Numbered from the stretch's first letter, positions 34,233 through 41,648 are shown. The stretch: DNA of 64,000 nt from CAVXEH01 sp963805305 (GCA_963805305.1 CAWDTM010000002.1:372001-436000); one strand, 5' to 3'. The notes: a model not told the origin generated them from the sequence alone. Made by a program: numbers and translations.

Positions 34233-34238
34233 TAGTCT
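34233..34238 (+). promoter_or_regulatory. -10 element (TAGTCT) before the DUF3024 gene
   Basis: TAGTCT ends six bases before GTG 34245, the same leaderless spacing as chromosomal genes here. Confidence 0.45.
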
Positions 34239-34244
34239 GGCAGC

Positions 34245-34595
34245 GTGTCCGCCCGAACGAAGATCCCGGAGCTCGACCTTGCCAGGATCCGGCGGTTCGT
34301 CGAGGTACGCGTGCCACCGCACGCCAGGCATCAGGTCCGACTCGAGGTGCAGGTCGAGGGCACTGGGGTCACGCTCCTCGAGCGCCGTGCGCCCTGGAGC
34401 GCCGACATCGGACCCGAGTGGACCCGTCTTCCGATCGCCCGACTCCGGTACTCGCCGACGCATGCCAAGTGGACGCTGTTCTGGCGCGATCGCCATCTGC
34501 GCTGGCATCGGTACGACAGGATCGACTCAGCTGCCAACGTCGACCCACTGCTCGCGGAGATCGACGCGGATCCGACGGCGATCTTCTGGGGCTGA
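34245..34595 (+). CDS. DUF3024 family protein
   Basis: 116 residues from GTG 34245. The pattern ARIRRFVEVRVPPHARHQVR, LLERRAPW, PIARLRY, then WTLFWRDRHLRWHRYD and the C-terminal DPTAIFWG is characteristic of DUF3024, a small soluble family of unknown function often found near accessory genes. It is the left-most gene of the island and converges with the winged-helix gene. Confidence 0.82.
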   Translation: MSARTKIPELDLARIRRFVEVRVPPHARHQVRLEVQVEGTGVTLLERRAPWSADIGPEWTRLPIARLRYSPTHAKWTLFWRDRHLRWHRYDRIDSAANVDPLLAEIDADPTAIFWG

Positions 34596-34698
34596 TGGCC
34601 TGAAGCGGACCCGAAAGAGGTCAGTCCCTGGTTCTCTGCGTCGCGCCGTCGAGTTAATGGCAGGGCTCGATCCTGGACCGGATGCTTGCGAACCCGGC

Positions 34699-35592
34699 CT
34701 AGGCGCGATGTGGCTTCCTCAGCCAGTAGACGAAGTCGACGAGCCAACGATCGAAGGCGGTCGCGAACTCGTCCCCAAGCGCGTTGAGGTTCGGGCCCGG
34801 AATGCCTTCGGCGGAGATCCTGTCGATAACCGAATCGACTACACGGCGCGCCTCAATCGCCCGGACCGGTGTCGACATGCCATCTCGTTCAGTGAAGCGC
34901 AGGACTTCGAGCGCGACACCGAACCGAGCCACCCAATCCGGCTGAGCTACCTGCGGGCTGAGCCCTGGTAAGACAGCGCCCTTCGAGGTCAGGAAGATGC
35001 GCCGTTCGTTGCCCGCGGTGCGTGCGGTGAGCAGCCCAGCCAGGAGCAGGGCATCCACGGCAGACGCGACGTTCGGCTTCGTGAACCGCGTCTGTCGGGC
35101 GAGATCGGCAACACTGAGCCCCCCAGGGAACGACGCGAGCAGGGCTGCCAGCACATCGGCCCGGGCATTGACCCCGAAGGCGGCACGCAGCCGAATACGG
35201 AGCCTTGCCTGTGGCAGGGCCGAGTCGATGCGTGCCTTGTTGCGGCGGGCGTAGTCGGCACGCGGCTGGGTAGCCATGGGCCAGGCTGGCCCCCCGGCGG
35301 CCGTAACGGTGGCCACGTACTCGCCGATCGCCTCCTGCGGGGTGCGGAGCTCGTGGACCACCTGCTTGAGGCGGGACCCGTTGACGTAGCGGCCATAGGT
35401 GACGCACCAGTCGGTGCTGAGATCCCGGAGGCGCGAGTCGGCATCGCCCAGCTCGGCGGTCAGAGCGATGAGCGCCTCCGGATCAACGACCGCATCGTCG
35501 CGCTCACCAACGGCATCAACACCGAGGGCGATCCATTGGATCCAGGCCCGATTGAGCAGTGCGCTCTGAAGCGCGCTAGGCGAGCGAAGCAT
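34699..35592 (-). CDS. winged-helix protein paired with a nucleotidyltransferase (putative antitoxin/regulator)
   Basis: 297 residues from ATG 35592, overlapping the upstream nucleotidyltransferase gene by 17 bases. A helical N-terminal half, then a winged-helix DNA-binding segment around residues 155-215 (FPGGLSVADLARQTRFTKPN, AVDALLLAGLLTARTAGNER). Pairs of a winged-helix protein and an AbiEii-like nucleotidyltransferase form toxin-antitoxin or abortive-infection modules in other bacteria, where the winged-helix partner represses the operon. Here the toxin-like gene comes first. Function is inferred from the pairing; no known antitoxin family is matched with certainty. Confidence 0.65.
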   Translation of the reverse strand: MLRSPSALQSALLNRAWIQWIALGVDAVGERDDAVVDPEALIALTAELGDADSRLRDLSTDWCVTYGRYVNGSRLKQVVHELRTPQEAIGEYVATVTAAGGPAWPMATQPRADYARRNKARIDSALPQARLRIRLRAAFGVNARADVLAALLASFPGGLSVADLARQTRFTKPNVASAVDALLLAGLLTARTAGNERRIFLTSKGAVLPGLSPQVAQPDWVARFGVALEVLRFTERDGMSTPVRAIEARRVVDSVIDRISAEGIPGPNLNALGDEFATAFDRWLVDFVYWLRKPHRA

Positions 35593-36166
35593 CGGCGTCC
35601 TCCACGCCAAGCTCGGCGAGCGTCCGCACGAGCAACGAGCGGAATCCTGGCGACGGATCGTGGGTGACCGTCCAGCGGGCCGCGGCGATGAGCCCGTCGT
35701 GATCCGGATCAAGTTCACGCAGGTCCTGCATGTGCCGACTGCGAGGTCCCTGGTCCACGGCCGCGTAGAGCTTGAAGCAGACCATGTCGAAGCGACCCGC
35801 GAGCCAGGTCACCAAGCCGCCAAAGTCACGGCGCTCGAGACGCTCGAAAAAGCCATTCGGGAGGCCGAGGTCAAGGAGCGACTCGGGTCCCAGGTTGATC
35901 CAATCGCTCGCAAGACCGTACGTGCGGCCGACGTCGGCGACCGCATCGCGGAGCGGTGCTGGCATTGGTCGCATGGGCTTGACGCCATCGGGCGCCCATT
36001 CGCCCAGAAGATCGAGATCCTTCGTCGTCGGTCGCGACACCAGCTCGCGTAGGATGAGATTGCCGCCACCGATGAGGACGACTTCGTAGTGCAGACCACG
36101 GGCCTCGAGGAGCTCACCGAGTGCAGTCAGTGCGGCCTCGAGCTGGGATCGGCCGATCGATATCAT
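35576..36166 (-). CDS. AbiEii/DUF6036-like nucleotidyltransferase (putative toxin)
   Basis: 196 residues from ATG 36166. The nucleotidyltransferase fold signature is present: VVLIGGGNLILRELVSRPTT followed by KDLDLLG (G-G then D-x-D pattern), with a third acidic residue likely in FDMVCFKLYAA. Such enzymes add nucleotides to tRNA or protein targets in AbiE/MenA-type systems; others of this fold have unrelated roles. It lies in the tRNA-bounded island, overlapping a winged-helix gene. A TAGGGT hexamer six bases upstream of its ATG suggests a leaderless operon mRNA. Confidence 0.7.
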   Translation of the reverse strand: MISIGRSQLEAALTALGELLEARGLHYEVVLIGGGNLILRELVSRPTTKDLDLLGEWAPDGVKPMRPMPAPLRDAVADVGRTYGLASDWINLGPESLLDLGLPNGFFERLERRDFGGLVTWLAGRFDMVCFKLYAAVDQGPRSRHMQDLRELDPDHDGLIAAARWTVTHDPSPGFRSLLVRTLAELGVEDADASLA

Positions 36167-36172
36167 CTCGCC

Positions 36173-36178
36173 ACCCTA
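36173..36178 (-). promoter_or_regulatory. -10 element (TAGGGT) of the nucleotidyltransferase operon
   Basis: TAGGGT on the minus strand ends six bases before ATG 36166. The six bases between (GGCGAG) could also act as a weak ribosome binding site. Confidence 0.45.
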
Positions 36179-36504
36179 GACAGGCTGCGGTGAAAAGTCA
36201 ATCTATCGAATCGCTAAACTGACAGTGCCATTGGCGCGCACATATCGCGGTTGTTCGTGATAGGCTGCACCCGGGAGGATGGAGAGGGGTGGAGGACCCC
36301 ACCAGGTCGATGTGGAGGTGACCGCCAACGCCATAACCACGTTCGAGAGCTACCACGTTCCCATCGAGTAGCGAAGTCAGACCCACGGCGTGTGCTACGT
36401 GCGACTCGGCCGCAAGCCACTTCGGCGCGCAATCCGCCGGCGATGGCCGACTGGGCCGCAACTGGTCGAAATGCGAAACGGCGGCTGGCCGGGAACCCCG
36501 AGCA

Positions 36505-36534
36505 GTTGTGTGCTGTGGCACGGTTATGTGCTGT
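36505..36534 (+). repeat. two direct copies of the island 12-bp motif
   Basis: GTTGTGTGCTGT (36505-36516) and GTTATGTGCTGT (36523-36534), 18 bases start to start. The second copy and its flank match the left-end copy at 34138-34156 in 16 of 19 positions. Confidence 0.65.
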
Positions 36535-36545
36535 ATCACCGGCGG

Positions 36546-36574
36546 TTGCGGCGGTCGCTCACGCTCAGTACTCT
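36546..36574 (+). promoter_or_regulatory. promoter of intact tRNA-Met, carried by the island
   Basis: TTGCGG (36546-36551), 17-base spacer, TACTCT (36569-36574), placing the start about 4 bases before the tRNA 5' end. It differs in sequence from the orphan promoter on the left. Confidence 0.6.
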
Positions 36575-36581
36575 TGATCGA

Positions 36582-36623
36582 CGTGGCGGAGTAGCTCAGT
36601 GGTAGAGCAGGGGACTCATAAGC
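36582..36623 (+). repeat. right direct repeat (attR-like), inside intact tRNA-Met
   Basis: 42 bases identical to 34041-34082, covering three bases before the tRNA and the tRNA 5' part through the anticodon loop. Confidence 0.9.
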
Positions 36624-36659
36624 CCTTGGTCGGTGGTTCGAATCCGCCCTCCGCTACCA
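36585..36659 (+). tRNA. tRNA-Met (CAT), CCA encoded
   Basis: 75 bases. Acceptor GGCGGAG pairs with CTCCGCT (first pair G-U), D arm GCTC/GAGC, anticodon loop CTCATAA, T arm GGTGG-TTCGAAT-CCGCC, encoded CCA at 36657-36659. The acceptor and missing C1-A72 mismatch argue against initiator tRNA. An elongator tRNA-Met is most likely; tRNA-Ile with CAT (the TilS substrate) is the alternative, and tilS lies 0.6 kb downstream. The last pair of the anticodon stem would be A31-G39, a mismatch. Confidence 0.9.
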
Positions 36660-36760
36660 GCCCTTCCTCCAGGCCCCACACTGATAGCTGGCGGTTCGCA
36701 CCCATCCGGGTCAGAATCCGCCCAGCAGCTGCGGACCCCTGACCGCGGCGAGGAGGTGAG

Positions 36761-37186
36761 ATGGCGGACACGGAGACGATCCTGCGCGAGTCGCCCTTGT
36801 TCGCGGGCGTGGACCACCGCACCATCCATCGGGTCGTGGAGCAGGCAACCCGCCGGTCGTACCAGGCCGGGGATGTCATCGTCCGGCAGGGGGATGCGGC
36901 GTCAGCGCTCTACCTGCTGCTCAGCGGAAGGGTCTCCATCAGCCGGGAGGCGGATGGCAAGGAGACCAAGCTCGTGGAGCAGGGACCGGGGACCTTCTTC
37001 GGCGAGATGGCACTCATCGAGGATCATCCACGCACCGCGTCAGTCACCGCGATCGAGCCGACCGAGTGCCTCCTGGTCGTCGCGTGGGAGTTCACGGCCC
37101 TGATGCATGCCCATCCGTCGGTCATAGAGGCGCTCTTCCGCGAGCTCGTGACGCGCATGCATCGCCAGGAGCACCACGTCTTCTAG
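36761..37186 (+). CDS. single cyclic-nucleotide-binding domain protein
   Basis: 141 residues from ATG 36761, with a strong GGAGGTGAG at 36750-36758. The whole protein is one cNMP-binding domain: ADVIVRQGD-like strand (AGDVIVRQGDAAS), the phosphate-binding cassette FFGEMALIEDHPRTASV near residue 87. There is no helix-turn-helix, so it is not a CRP-type regulator by itself. It may sense cAMP or c-di-GMP-like ligands or act as a partner subunit. Ligand is not determined. Confidence 0.85.
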   Translation: MADTETILRESPLFAGVDHRTIHRVVEQATRRSYQAGDVIVRQGDAASALYLLLSGRVSISREADGKETKLVEQGPGTFFGEMALIEDHPRTASVTAIEPTECLLVVAWEFTALMHAHPSVIEALFRELVTRMHRQEHHVF

Positions 37187-37217
37187 CTCCGCTGTCGGAG
37201 CTCGTGCGATGGTGGGA

Positions 37218-37223
37218 TACCCT
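37218..37223 (+). promoter_or_regulatory. -10 element (TACCCT) that sets the tilS start
   Basis: TACCCT ends six bases before ATG 37230 and lies inside the longer open frame from 37209, favouring the shorter start. Confidence 0.45.
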
Positions 37224-37229
37224 GCCGCC

Positions 37230-38210
37230 ATGCCCTCGGACGATTCGACCCCACCGCTAGCCGGCCTCGTCCAGCCCTTTCTGGCCGCGTGCCGCGAGCA
37301 GGGCGTGGCTGACGGGGCAACGCTGGTGCTCGCCGTCTCGGGGGGCCCAGACTCCGTTGCCCTGCTGCATCTCGCCGTCCGCGCGGCGGCAGCGGCCCGA
37401 TGGCATCTGCGGGTCGCGCATCTCGACCACGGCCTGCGGCCCGAATCCGTTGACGACGCCCGCTTCGTGGCCGCCGCGGCATCCGCCCTAGGCCTGCCGG
37501 TCGACCTGCGACGGACCGATGTCGCGGCGATCGCCGCCGAACGTGGCGCTGGCCTCGAAGAAGCCGGTCGCGTGGCGCGGTACGCCTATTTCGGTGAGCT
37601 TCTTGCCGCTGCCCCGACCTCGGCGATGGCCATGACGGCGCACACGCTCGACGACCAGGCGGAGACGGTCCTCCTGCACCTCGCCCGGGGCAGCGGGCTC
37701 GCCGGGCTCACGGGCATCGCGGCGCGCCGCGGGCAGGTCGTGCGCCCCCTGCTCGGGATGCGGCGTGCGGCACTGCGCCGGGCACTCGATGCCGAGGGGA
37801 TCGCGTACCGGCTCGACGCGTCGAACGCGGACAGGCGCTTCGCCCGGAATCGTGCCCGGGCTGACCTCGTTCCGCTGCTGGAAGCGCTGCACCCGGGCGC
37901 CGCCACAGCCGTGGCGCGCTCCGCGCGGCTGGTGGCCGCCGACGCGGCGGCCCTCGAGGAGCTCGCCGCGACGCACCTCGCTGCAAGGCGTGAGCCGGGT
38001 GGCTGGCTTGCCTGGGCTTCGCCGCCGCCCCTCGCGATTGCCCGCCGCGTGCTGCGGCTCGCGATCGGGAACCCGTTCCCGCCGGCCGAGCGGATCGACG
38101 CCCTGCTGGCCGCCGCAACCCGGGATGAGGGCGGCCGGACGATCCAGCTGGGAGGAGGCCGTCGCGCCGTCATCCGCCACCATCGGCTCCGGATCGAGGA
38201 CGACCGGTGA
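37230..38210 (+). CDS. tilS: tRNA(Ile)-lysidine synthetase
   Basis: 326 residues from ATG 37230 (MPSDDSTPP). PP-loop motif AVSGGPDSVALLHL near residue 36, HLDHGLRPES and the HTLDDQAETVLLHLARGSGL stretch are typical of TilS. It uses ATP and lysine to change the wobble C of the CAU anticodon of tRNA-Ile2 to lysidine. The C-terminal domain is short, as in actinobacterial TilS. Located 0.6 kb after a CAT tRNA and before ftsH, the common tilS-ftsH order. Confidence 0.92.
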   Translation: MPSDDSTPPLAGLVQPFLAACREQGVADGATLVLAVSGGPDSVALLHLAVRAAAAARWHLRVAHLDHGLRPESVDDARFVAAAASALGLPVDLRRTDVAAIAAERGAGLEEAGRVARYAYFGELLAAAPTSAMAMTAHTLDDQAETVLLHLARGSGLAGLTGIAARRGQVVRPLLGMRRAALRRALDAEGIAYRLDASNADRRFARNRARADLVPLLEALHPGAATAVARSARLVAADAAALEELAATHLAARREPGGWLAWASPPPLAIARRVLRLAIGNPFPPAERIDALLAAATRDEGGRTIQLGGGRRAVIRHHRLRIEDDR

Positions 38211-38276
38211 CCCATCGGTACCCTCGACACGTATGATCGTTGGGAGCATGCTCCCGGCGGCCGGGTCGAGCGCCGT

Positions 38277-38306
38277 TTGTTGAGCGGAGTGACGCCCACC
38301 TATACT
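38277..38306 (+). promoter_or_regulatory. ftsH promoter
   Basis: TTGTTG (38277-38282), 18-base spacer, TATACT (38301-38306). Start of transcription is predicted near 38313, giving an 83-base leader. Confidence 0.6.
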
Positions 38307-38312
38307 GGCATC

Positions 38313-38372
38313 GTCTGCGGGGCCCGCAGACGGGCGGCGAACCCCGGCACAACCCGTTCGCCCGCCTTCCGT
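38313..38372 (+). promoter_or_regulatory. structured ftsH 5' leader, two stem-loops
   Basis: Stem 1 is a 9-bp near-perfect hairpin (GTCTGCGGG / CCCGCAGAC, 38313-38331) beginning at the predicted first base of the mRNA. Stem 2 pairs GGCGGCGAAC with GTTCGCCCGCC around one bulged C (about 38334-38372). No known riboswitch pattern is recognised. They may protect the 5' end or regulate translation from the weak TTG start. Confidence 0.5.
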
Positions 38373-38395
38373 ACAGAGGCTAGAAGAGACCCACC

Positions 38396-40375
38396 TTGAG
38401 CAGCCGACTCGTCCGCAACAGTGTCGTGCTCGTCGTCCTTGCCGTCTTCGGGCTCGCGCTCCTGTGGACGTACATCGTCGACAGCGGACCCACCGACCAG
38501 TACACGTACAGCCAGATGCTGACCGACGCGAGCGCCGGCAACATCTCGCAGATCACCCAGGACAGCACGAAGCTGACGGTCAAGCTGAAGAACGACCCGA
38601 ACACCAAGTCGGTGATCGTGTCGGACGTCGGCAACGTCGACGTCTATCAGCAGGTCTGCGACGCGGCCGGTGCACCGAACCTGGCCGACTGCGCGAAGTC
38701 CATCAGCTACAACGCGGTCGAGGCATCGGCGGCAGGCGGGATCATCACGACCCTGCTCATCTCGATCCTGCCCGTGCTGCTCATTGGCGCCTTCATCTTC
38801 TTCATGATGCGACAGGCGCAGGGGACCAACAACCAGGCCATGAGCTTCGGGAAGAGCCGTGCCCGGATGTTCCTCGGCAACAAGACCGTGGTCACCTTCA
38901 ACGACGTTGCGGGGGTCGACGAGGCGAAGCAGGAGCTCACCGAGGTGGTCGAGTTCCTCAAGTACCCCGAGAAGTTCAACTCGCTGGGTGCCCGCATTCC
39001 CCGTGGGGTGCTGCTGGTCGGCCCGCCCGGCACCGGGAAGACGCTCCTCGCCCGCGCCGTGGCCGGTGAGGCTGGGGTGCCGTTCTTCAGCATCTCCGGC
39101 TCCGAGTTCGTCGAGATGTTCGTGGGCGTCGGCGCATCGCGCGTCCGCGACCTCTTCGAGCAGGCGAAGCGCAACTCCCCGTGCATCGTGTTCGTCGACG
39201 AGATCGATGCCGTCGGTCGCCAGCGCGGCGCCGGCCTGGGCGGCTCCCACGACGAGCGCGAGCAGACCCTGAACCAGATCCTGGTCGAGATGGACGGCTT
39301 CGACACGAACACGAACGTGATCGTGGTCGCCGCCACGAACCGACCGGACGTCCTCGATCCGGCGCTGCTGCGACCGGGTCGCTTCGACCGGCAGGTCGTC
39401 CTCGATCGGCCCGACATCAAGGGTCGCCGGGAGATCCTCAACGTCCATATCAAGGGCAAGCCGCTGGACAAGACGGTGGACCTTGATGCGCTCGCGCGCC
39501 GCTCGCCCGGCTTCTCGGGCGCGGACCTGGCCAACCTCGTCAACGAGTCGGCGATCCTGGCCGCCCGGCGCAACAAGAAGAGCGTCGGCATGGCTGAGTT
39601 CAACGAGGCCATCGATCGCGTGGTCGCCGGCCCCGAGCGACGGAGCCGCATCATCACCGAGGAGGAGAAGGAGATCATCGCCTACCACGAGGGTGGTCAC
39701 GCCGTGGTCCAGCGCGTGCTCCCCAAGTGCGACCCGGTCTCCAAGGTGACCATCGTCTCGCGCGGCATGGCTCTGGGCTACACCATGAGCCTTCCCCAGG
39801 AGGATCGCTACCTCCATTCGAAGAGCGAGTTCGAGGACAAGATCGCCGGCATGCTCGGCGGCATGGTTTCGGAATCGCTCGTCTTCGGCGACACGACCAC
39901 CGGCGCCAGCAACGACCTGGAGAAGGCGACGAACCTCGCCCGCGCGATGGTGACCCAGTACGGGATGAGCGAGAAGCTCGGCCCACTCACCTTCGGCAAG
40001 AAGGAGGAGATGATCTTCCTGGGACGGGAGATCAGCGAGCAGCGGAACTACTCCGACGAGGTCGCCGCCAAGATCGACGCGGAGGTGCGGGAGATCATCG
40101 ACCACGCCTACGCGCGGGCCAGGGAGGCGCTGACCACCCATCGCGAGGTCCTCGATCGCCTGGCGGCGCTCCTGATCGAGAAGGAGACGATCGAGGGCGA
40201 CGAGTTCGAGGGGCTCTTCACGGGAGTCCTCCCGCCGCGCGGTCCGAGCTCTGCCCCTCGGAAGCTCGCCACGGCAGCACCCGCGGAGACGGAAGGTGCC
40301 GACGGCGAGGCGGATGACGGCGAGGGCGGCAAGGGTCGCCGGCGGCGTCGAGGTCCGGCTCCGCAACCTGCCTAG
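38396..40375 (+). CDS. ftsH: ATP-dependent zinc metalloprotease FtsH
   Basis: 659 residues from TTG 38396 (SSRLVRNSVV follows). Two membrane helices (about 9-27 and 117-137) flank an external segment with an unusual cysteine pair. AAA domain with GPPGTGKT near residue 209, Walker B FVDEID and second-region-of-homology ATNRPDVLDPALLRPGRFDR. The zinc site is HEGGH near 430, where most FtsH have HEAGH. The Glu/Asp/Arg-rich C-terminal 45 residues are disordered. It degrades unassembled membrane proteins and short-lived regulators. Confidence 0.95.
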   Translation: MSSRLVRNSVVLVVLAVFGLALLWTYIVDSGPTDQYTYSQMLTDASAGNISQITQDSTKLTVKLKNDPNTKSVIVSDVGNVDVYQQVCDAAGAPNLADCAKSISYNAVEASAAGGIITTLLISILPVLLIGAFIFFMMRQAQGTNNQAMSFGKSRARMFLGNKTVVTFNDVAGVDEAKQELTEVVEFLKYPEKFNSLGARIPRGVLLVGPPGTGKTLLARAVAGEAGVPFFSISGSEFVEMFVGVGASRVRDLFEQAKRNSPCIVFVDEIDAVGRQRGAGLGGSHDEREQTLNQILVEMDGFDTNTNVIVVAATNRPDVLDPALLRPGRFDRQVVLDRPDIKGRREILNVHIKGKPLDKTVDLDALARRSPGFSGADLANLVNESAILAARRNKKSVGMAEFNEAIDRVVAGPERRSRIITEEEKEIIAYHEGGHAVVQRVLPKCDPVSKVTIVSRGMALGYTMSLPQEDRYLHSKSEFEDKIAGMLGGMVSESLVFGDTTTGASNDLEKATNLARAMVTQYGMSEKLGPLTFGKKEEMIFLGREISEQRNYSDEVAAKIDAEVREIIDHAYARAREALTTHREVLDRLAALLIEKETIEGDEFEGLFTGVLPPRGPSSAPRKLATAAPAETEGADGEADDGEGGKGRRRRRGPAPQPA

Positions 40376-40403
40376 CGCCCTCCGTTTGCGACCGATGTCG
40401 ACG

Positions 40404-40429
40404 GGCCGGCGAGCAGCAGCTCGCCGGCC
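40404..40429 (+). terminator. terminator-like hairpin after ftsH
   Basis: Perfect 11-bp stem GGCCGGCGAGC / GCTCGCCGGCC with loop AGCA, 28 bases after the ftsH stop. Only a short TTCG follows, so termination may be weak or factor-assisted. Confidence 0.65.
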
Positions 40430-40467
40430 TTCGTGCATCCCGGACGAGCGGTAGTCCTATCGGGCCA

Positions 40468-40496
40468 TTGGGTCCCTAGGAGGTGGATCGTATACT
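40468..40496 (+). promoter_or_regulatory. promoter of the DnaB-like ATPase gene
   Basis: TTGGGT (40468-40473), 17-base spacer, TATACT (40491-40496); transcription start predicted near 40503. Confidence 0.6.
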
Positions 40497-40507
40497 CGGC
40501 CCGTTGC

Positions 40508-40525
40508 GTGCAGGCACCCCTGCAC
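40508..40525 (+). promoter_or_regulatory. 5'-leader hairpin of the DnaB-like ATPase gene
   Basis: Perfect 7-bp stem GTGCAGG / CCTGCAC with loop CACC, only a few bases after the predicted mRNA start. This mirrors the ftsH leader. Confidence 0.5.
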
Positions 40526-40565
40526 CCCGAGTGACGACCAACCAACATGGGAGCCTGCCATCCCG

Positions 40566-41648
40566 ATGATCGACGAGCCGCTCGCCACCACGAACACCGA
40601 GTCCGACGGCTGGAGCCTGGACGCAGGGGAAGGCACGCTGGCACCGCGGTCGGCGCTTGACGTTCTGACCAGCCTCAACGAGCGCATCGCGTCCGGCCAC
40701 ATCGACGAGTTCCAGCCGATCGCCACCGGGTTCGTGCCGCTCGACAAGACCATCGGCGGCGGCATCCGACCCGGGGAGCTGATTCTCATCGGTGGGGCCC
40801 AGGGCGCCGGCAAGACGACCATGGCCCTCCAGATGGCGCGCAACATCGCAGCTGCCGGGCAGGCCAAGGTGCTCTACGTGTGCTTCGAGCACGAAGAGGA
40901 GTACCTCATTCAGCGCCTGATCGCCATGGAGTCCGCGCTGACCCACCTGCCGCAGAAGAGCGGAGCCGTGAAGATCCAGGACGTCAAGAAGGAGGTCCTG
41001 GGCAGCTACACCGCATCTGCCGAGACCGGCCAGCGGGCCAAGCTGGGCGCGAACCCGAGGCTCCGTCCGTCGCTGGAGCGCATCGCCCGCTACGGAAGCA
41101 ACCTGTACCTCATGCGCGGCACCGCGACCGCCAGCACGGTCGACAACATCCGGCGTCTCGTTGCGGAGCACCGCACGGAGGAGGGACAGCGGCTGGTCCT
41201 GGTGGTGGACTACCTCCAGAAGGTCCCGGTGATACCCGAGCCAACCGATGAGACGGAGAAGGTGACGCGCATCGTGTCCGGCCTCAAGGACATCGCGCTC
41301 TCGCTGGAGCTGCCGGTGATTGCCATCGTGGCCGCCGACCGTGAGGGCCTCAAGGCGAAGCGGCTGCGGAACCATCACCTCCGCGGGTCGAGCGCGATCA
41401 ACTACGAGAGCGACATCATCCTGATCCTGAACGACAAGTACCACATCGTCGCCAAGGTGAACATCGAGTTCAACCCGTACCAGGCGCAGCGGTACCGCGA
41501 CTGGGTCATTGTCACTGTCGAGAAGAACCGCGGTGGCCAGGACAACGTGGATCTCGAGTACGAGAAGCTCTTCGAATACAGCTGCTTCGATCCGACCGGC
41601 CGCATCACGGCCGAGAAGCTGATCGAAGAGCGCCTCTTCAACGAGTAG
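40566..41648 (+). CDS. DnaB-like RecA-fold ATPase
   Basis: 360 residues from ATG 40566, with GGGAG about a dozen bases upstream. The core resembles the C-terminal helicase domain of DnaB/RadA: LDKTIGGGIRPGELILIGG, Walker A GAQGAGKTT near 77, CFEHEEEYL, Walker B LVVDYLQKV near 212 and LRGSSAINYESD. It lacks the DnaB N-terminal domain and zinc finger. It could be a second, stand-alone replicative-type ATPase or a KaiC/RadA-like repair protein. A separate dnaB elsewhere is expected. Confidence 0.75.
   Translation: MIDEPLATTNTESDGWSLDAGEGTLAPRSALDVLTSLNERIASGHIDEFQPIATGFVPLDKTIGGGIRPGELILIGGAQGAGKTTMALQMARNIAAAGQAKVLYVCFEHEEEYLIQRLIAMESALTHLPQKSGAVKIQDVKKEVLGSYTASAETGQRAKLGANPRLRPSLERIARYGSNLYLMRGTATASTVDNIRRLVAEHRTEEGQRLVLVVDYLQKVPVIPEPTDETEKVTRIVSGLKDIALSLELPVIAIVAADREGLKAKRLRNHHLRGSSAINYESDIILILNDKYHIVAKVNIEFNPYQAQRYRDWVIVTVEKNRGGQDNVDLEYEKLFEYSCFDPTGRITAEKLIEERLFNE

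Larger units (their letters stand above)
34041..36581. mobile_element. tRNA-Met-bounded mini-island, 2.5 kb, no integrase
   Basis: One repeat plus the intervening DNA, 2,541 bp. It carries a DUF3024 gene, a winged-helix protein and an AbiEii-like nucleotidyltransferase. The non-coding ends are visibly richer in A/T than neighbouring DNA. Four copies of a 12-bp motif sit near both ends. The right end supplies a new promoter and 5' half to the intact tRNA. No recombinase is inside, so movement would need a helper, or the element is a remnant. Confidence 0.7.
36167..36581. other. right end of island, non-coding
   Basis: About 415 bases with no supported gene. It holds the minus-strand promoter of the toxin-like gene (TAGGGT at 36178-36173), two direct copies of the 12-bp island motif (36505-36516 and 36523-36534) and, at its right edge, the promoter of the intact tRNA. 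Short antisense frames have no start or family support. Confidence 0.55.

Noticed and set aside
36198..36539. 113-residue antisense gene or transposase remnant at the right island end
   Set aside because: No motif or ribosome binding site, and it overlaps the repeated 12-bp motif; no support for coding.
38300..40438. 712-residue antisense frame opposite ftsH
   Set aside because: Same reason; composition reflects the third-position GC of ftsH and no domain is visible.
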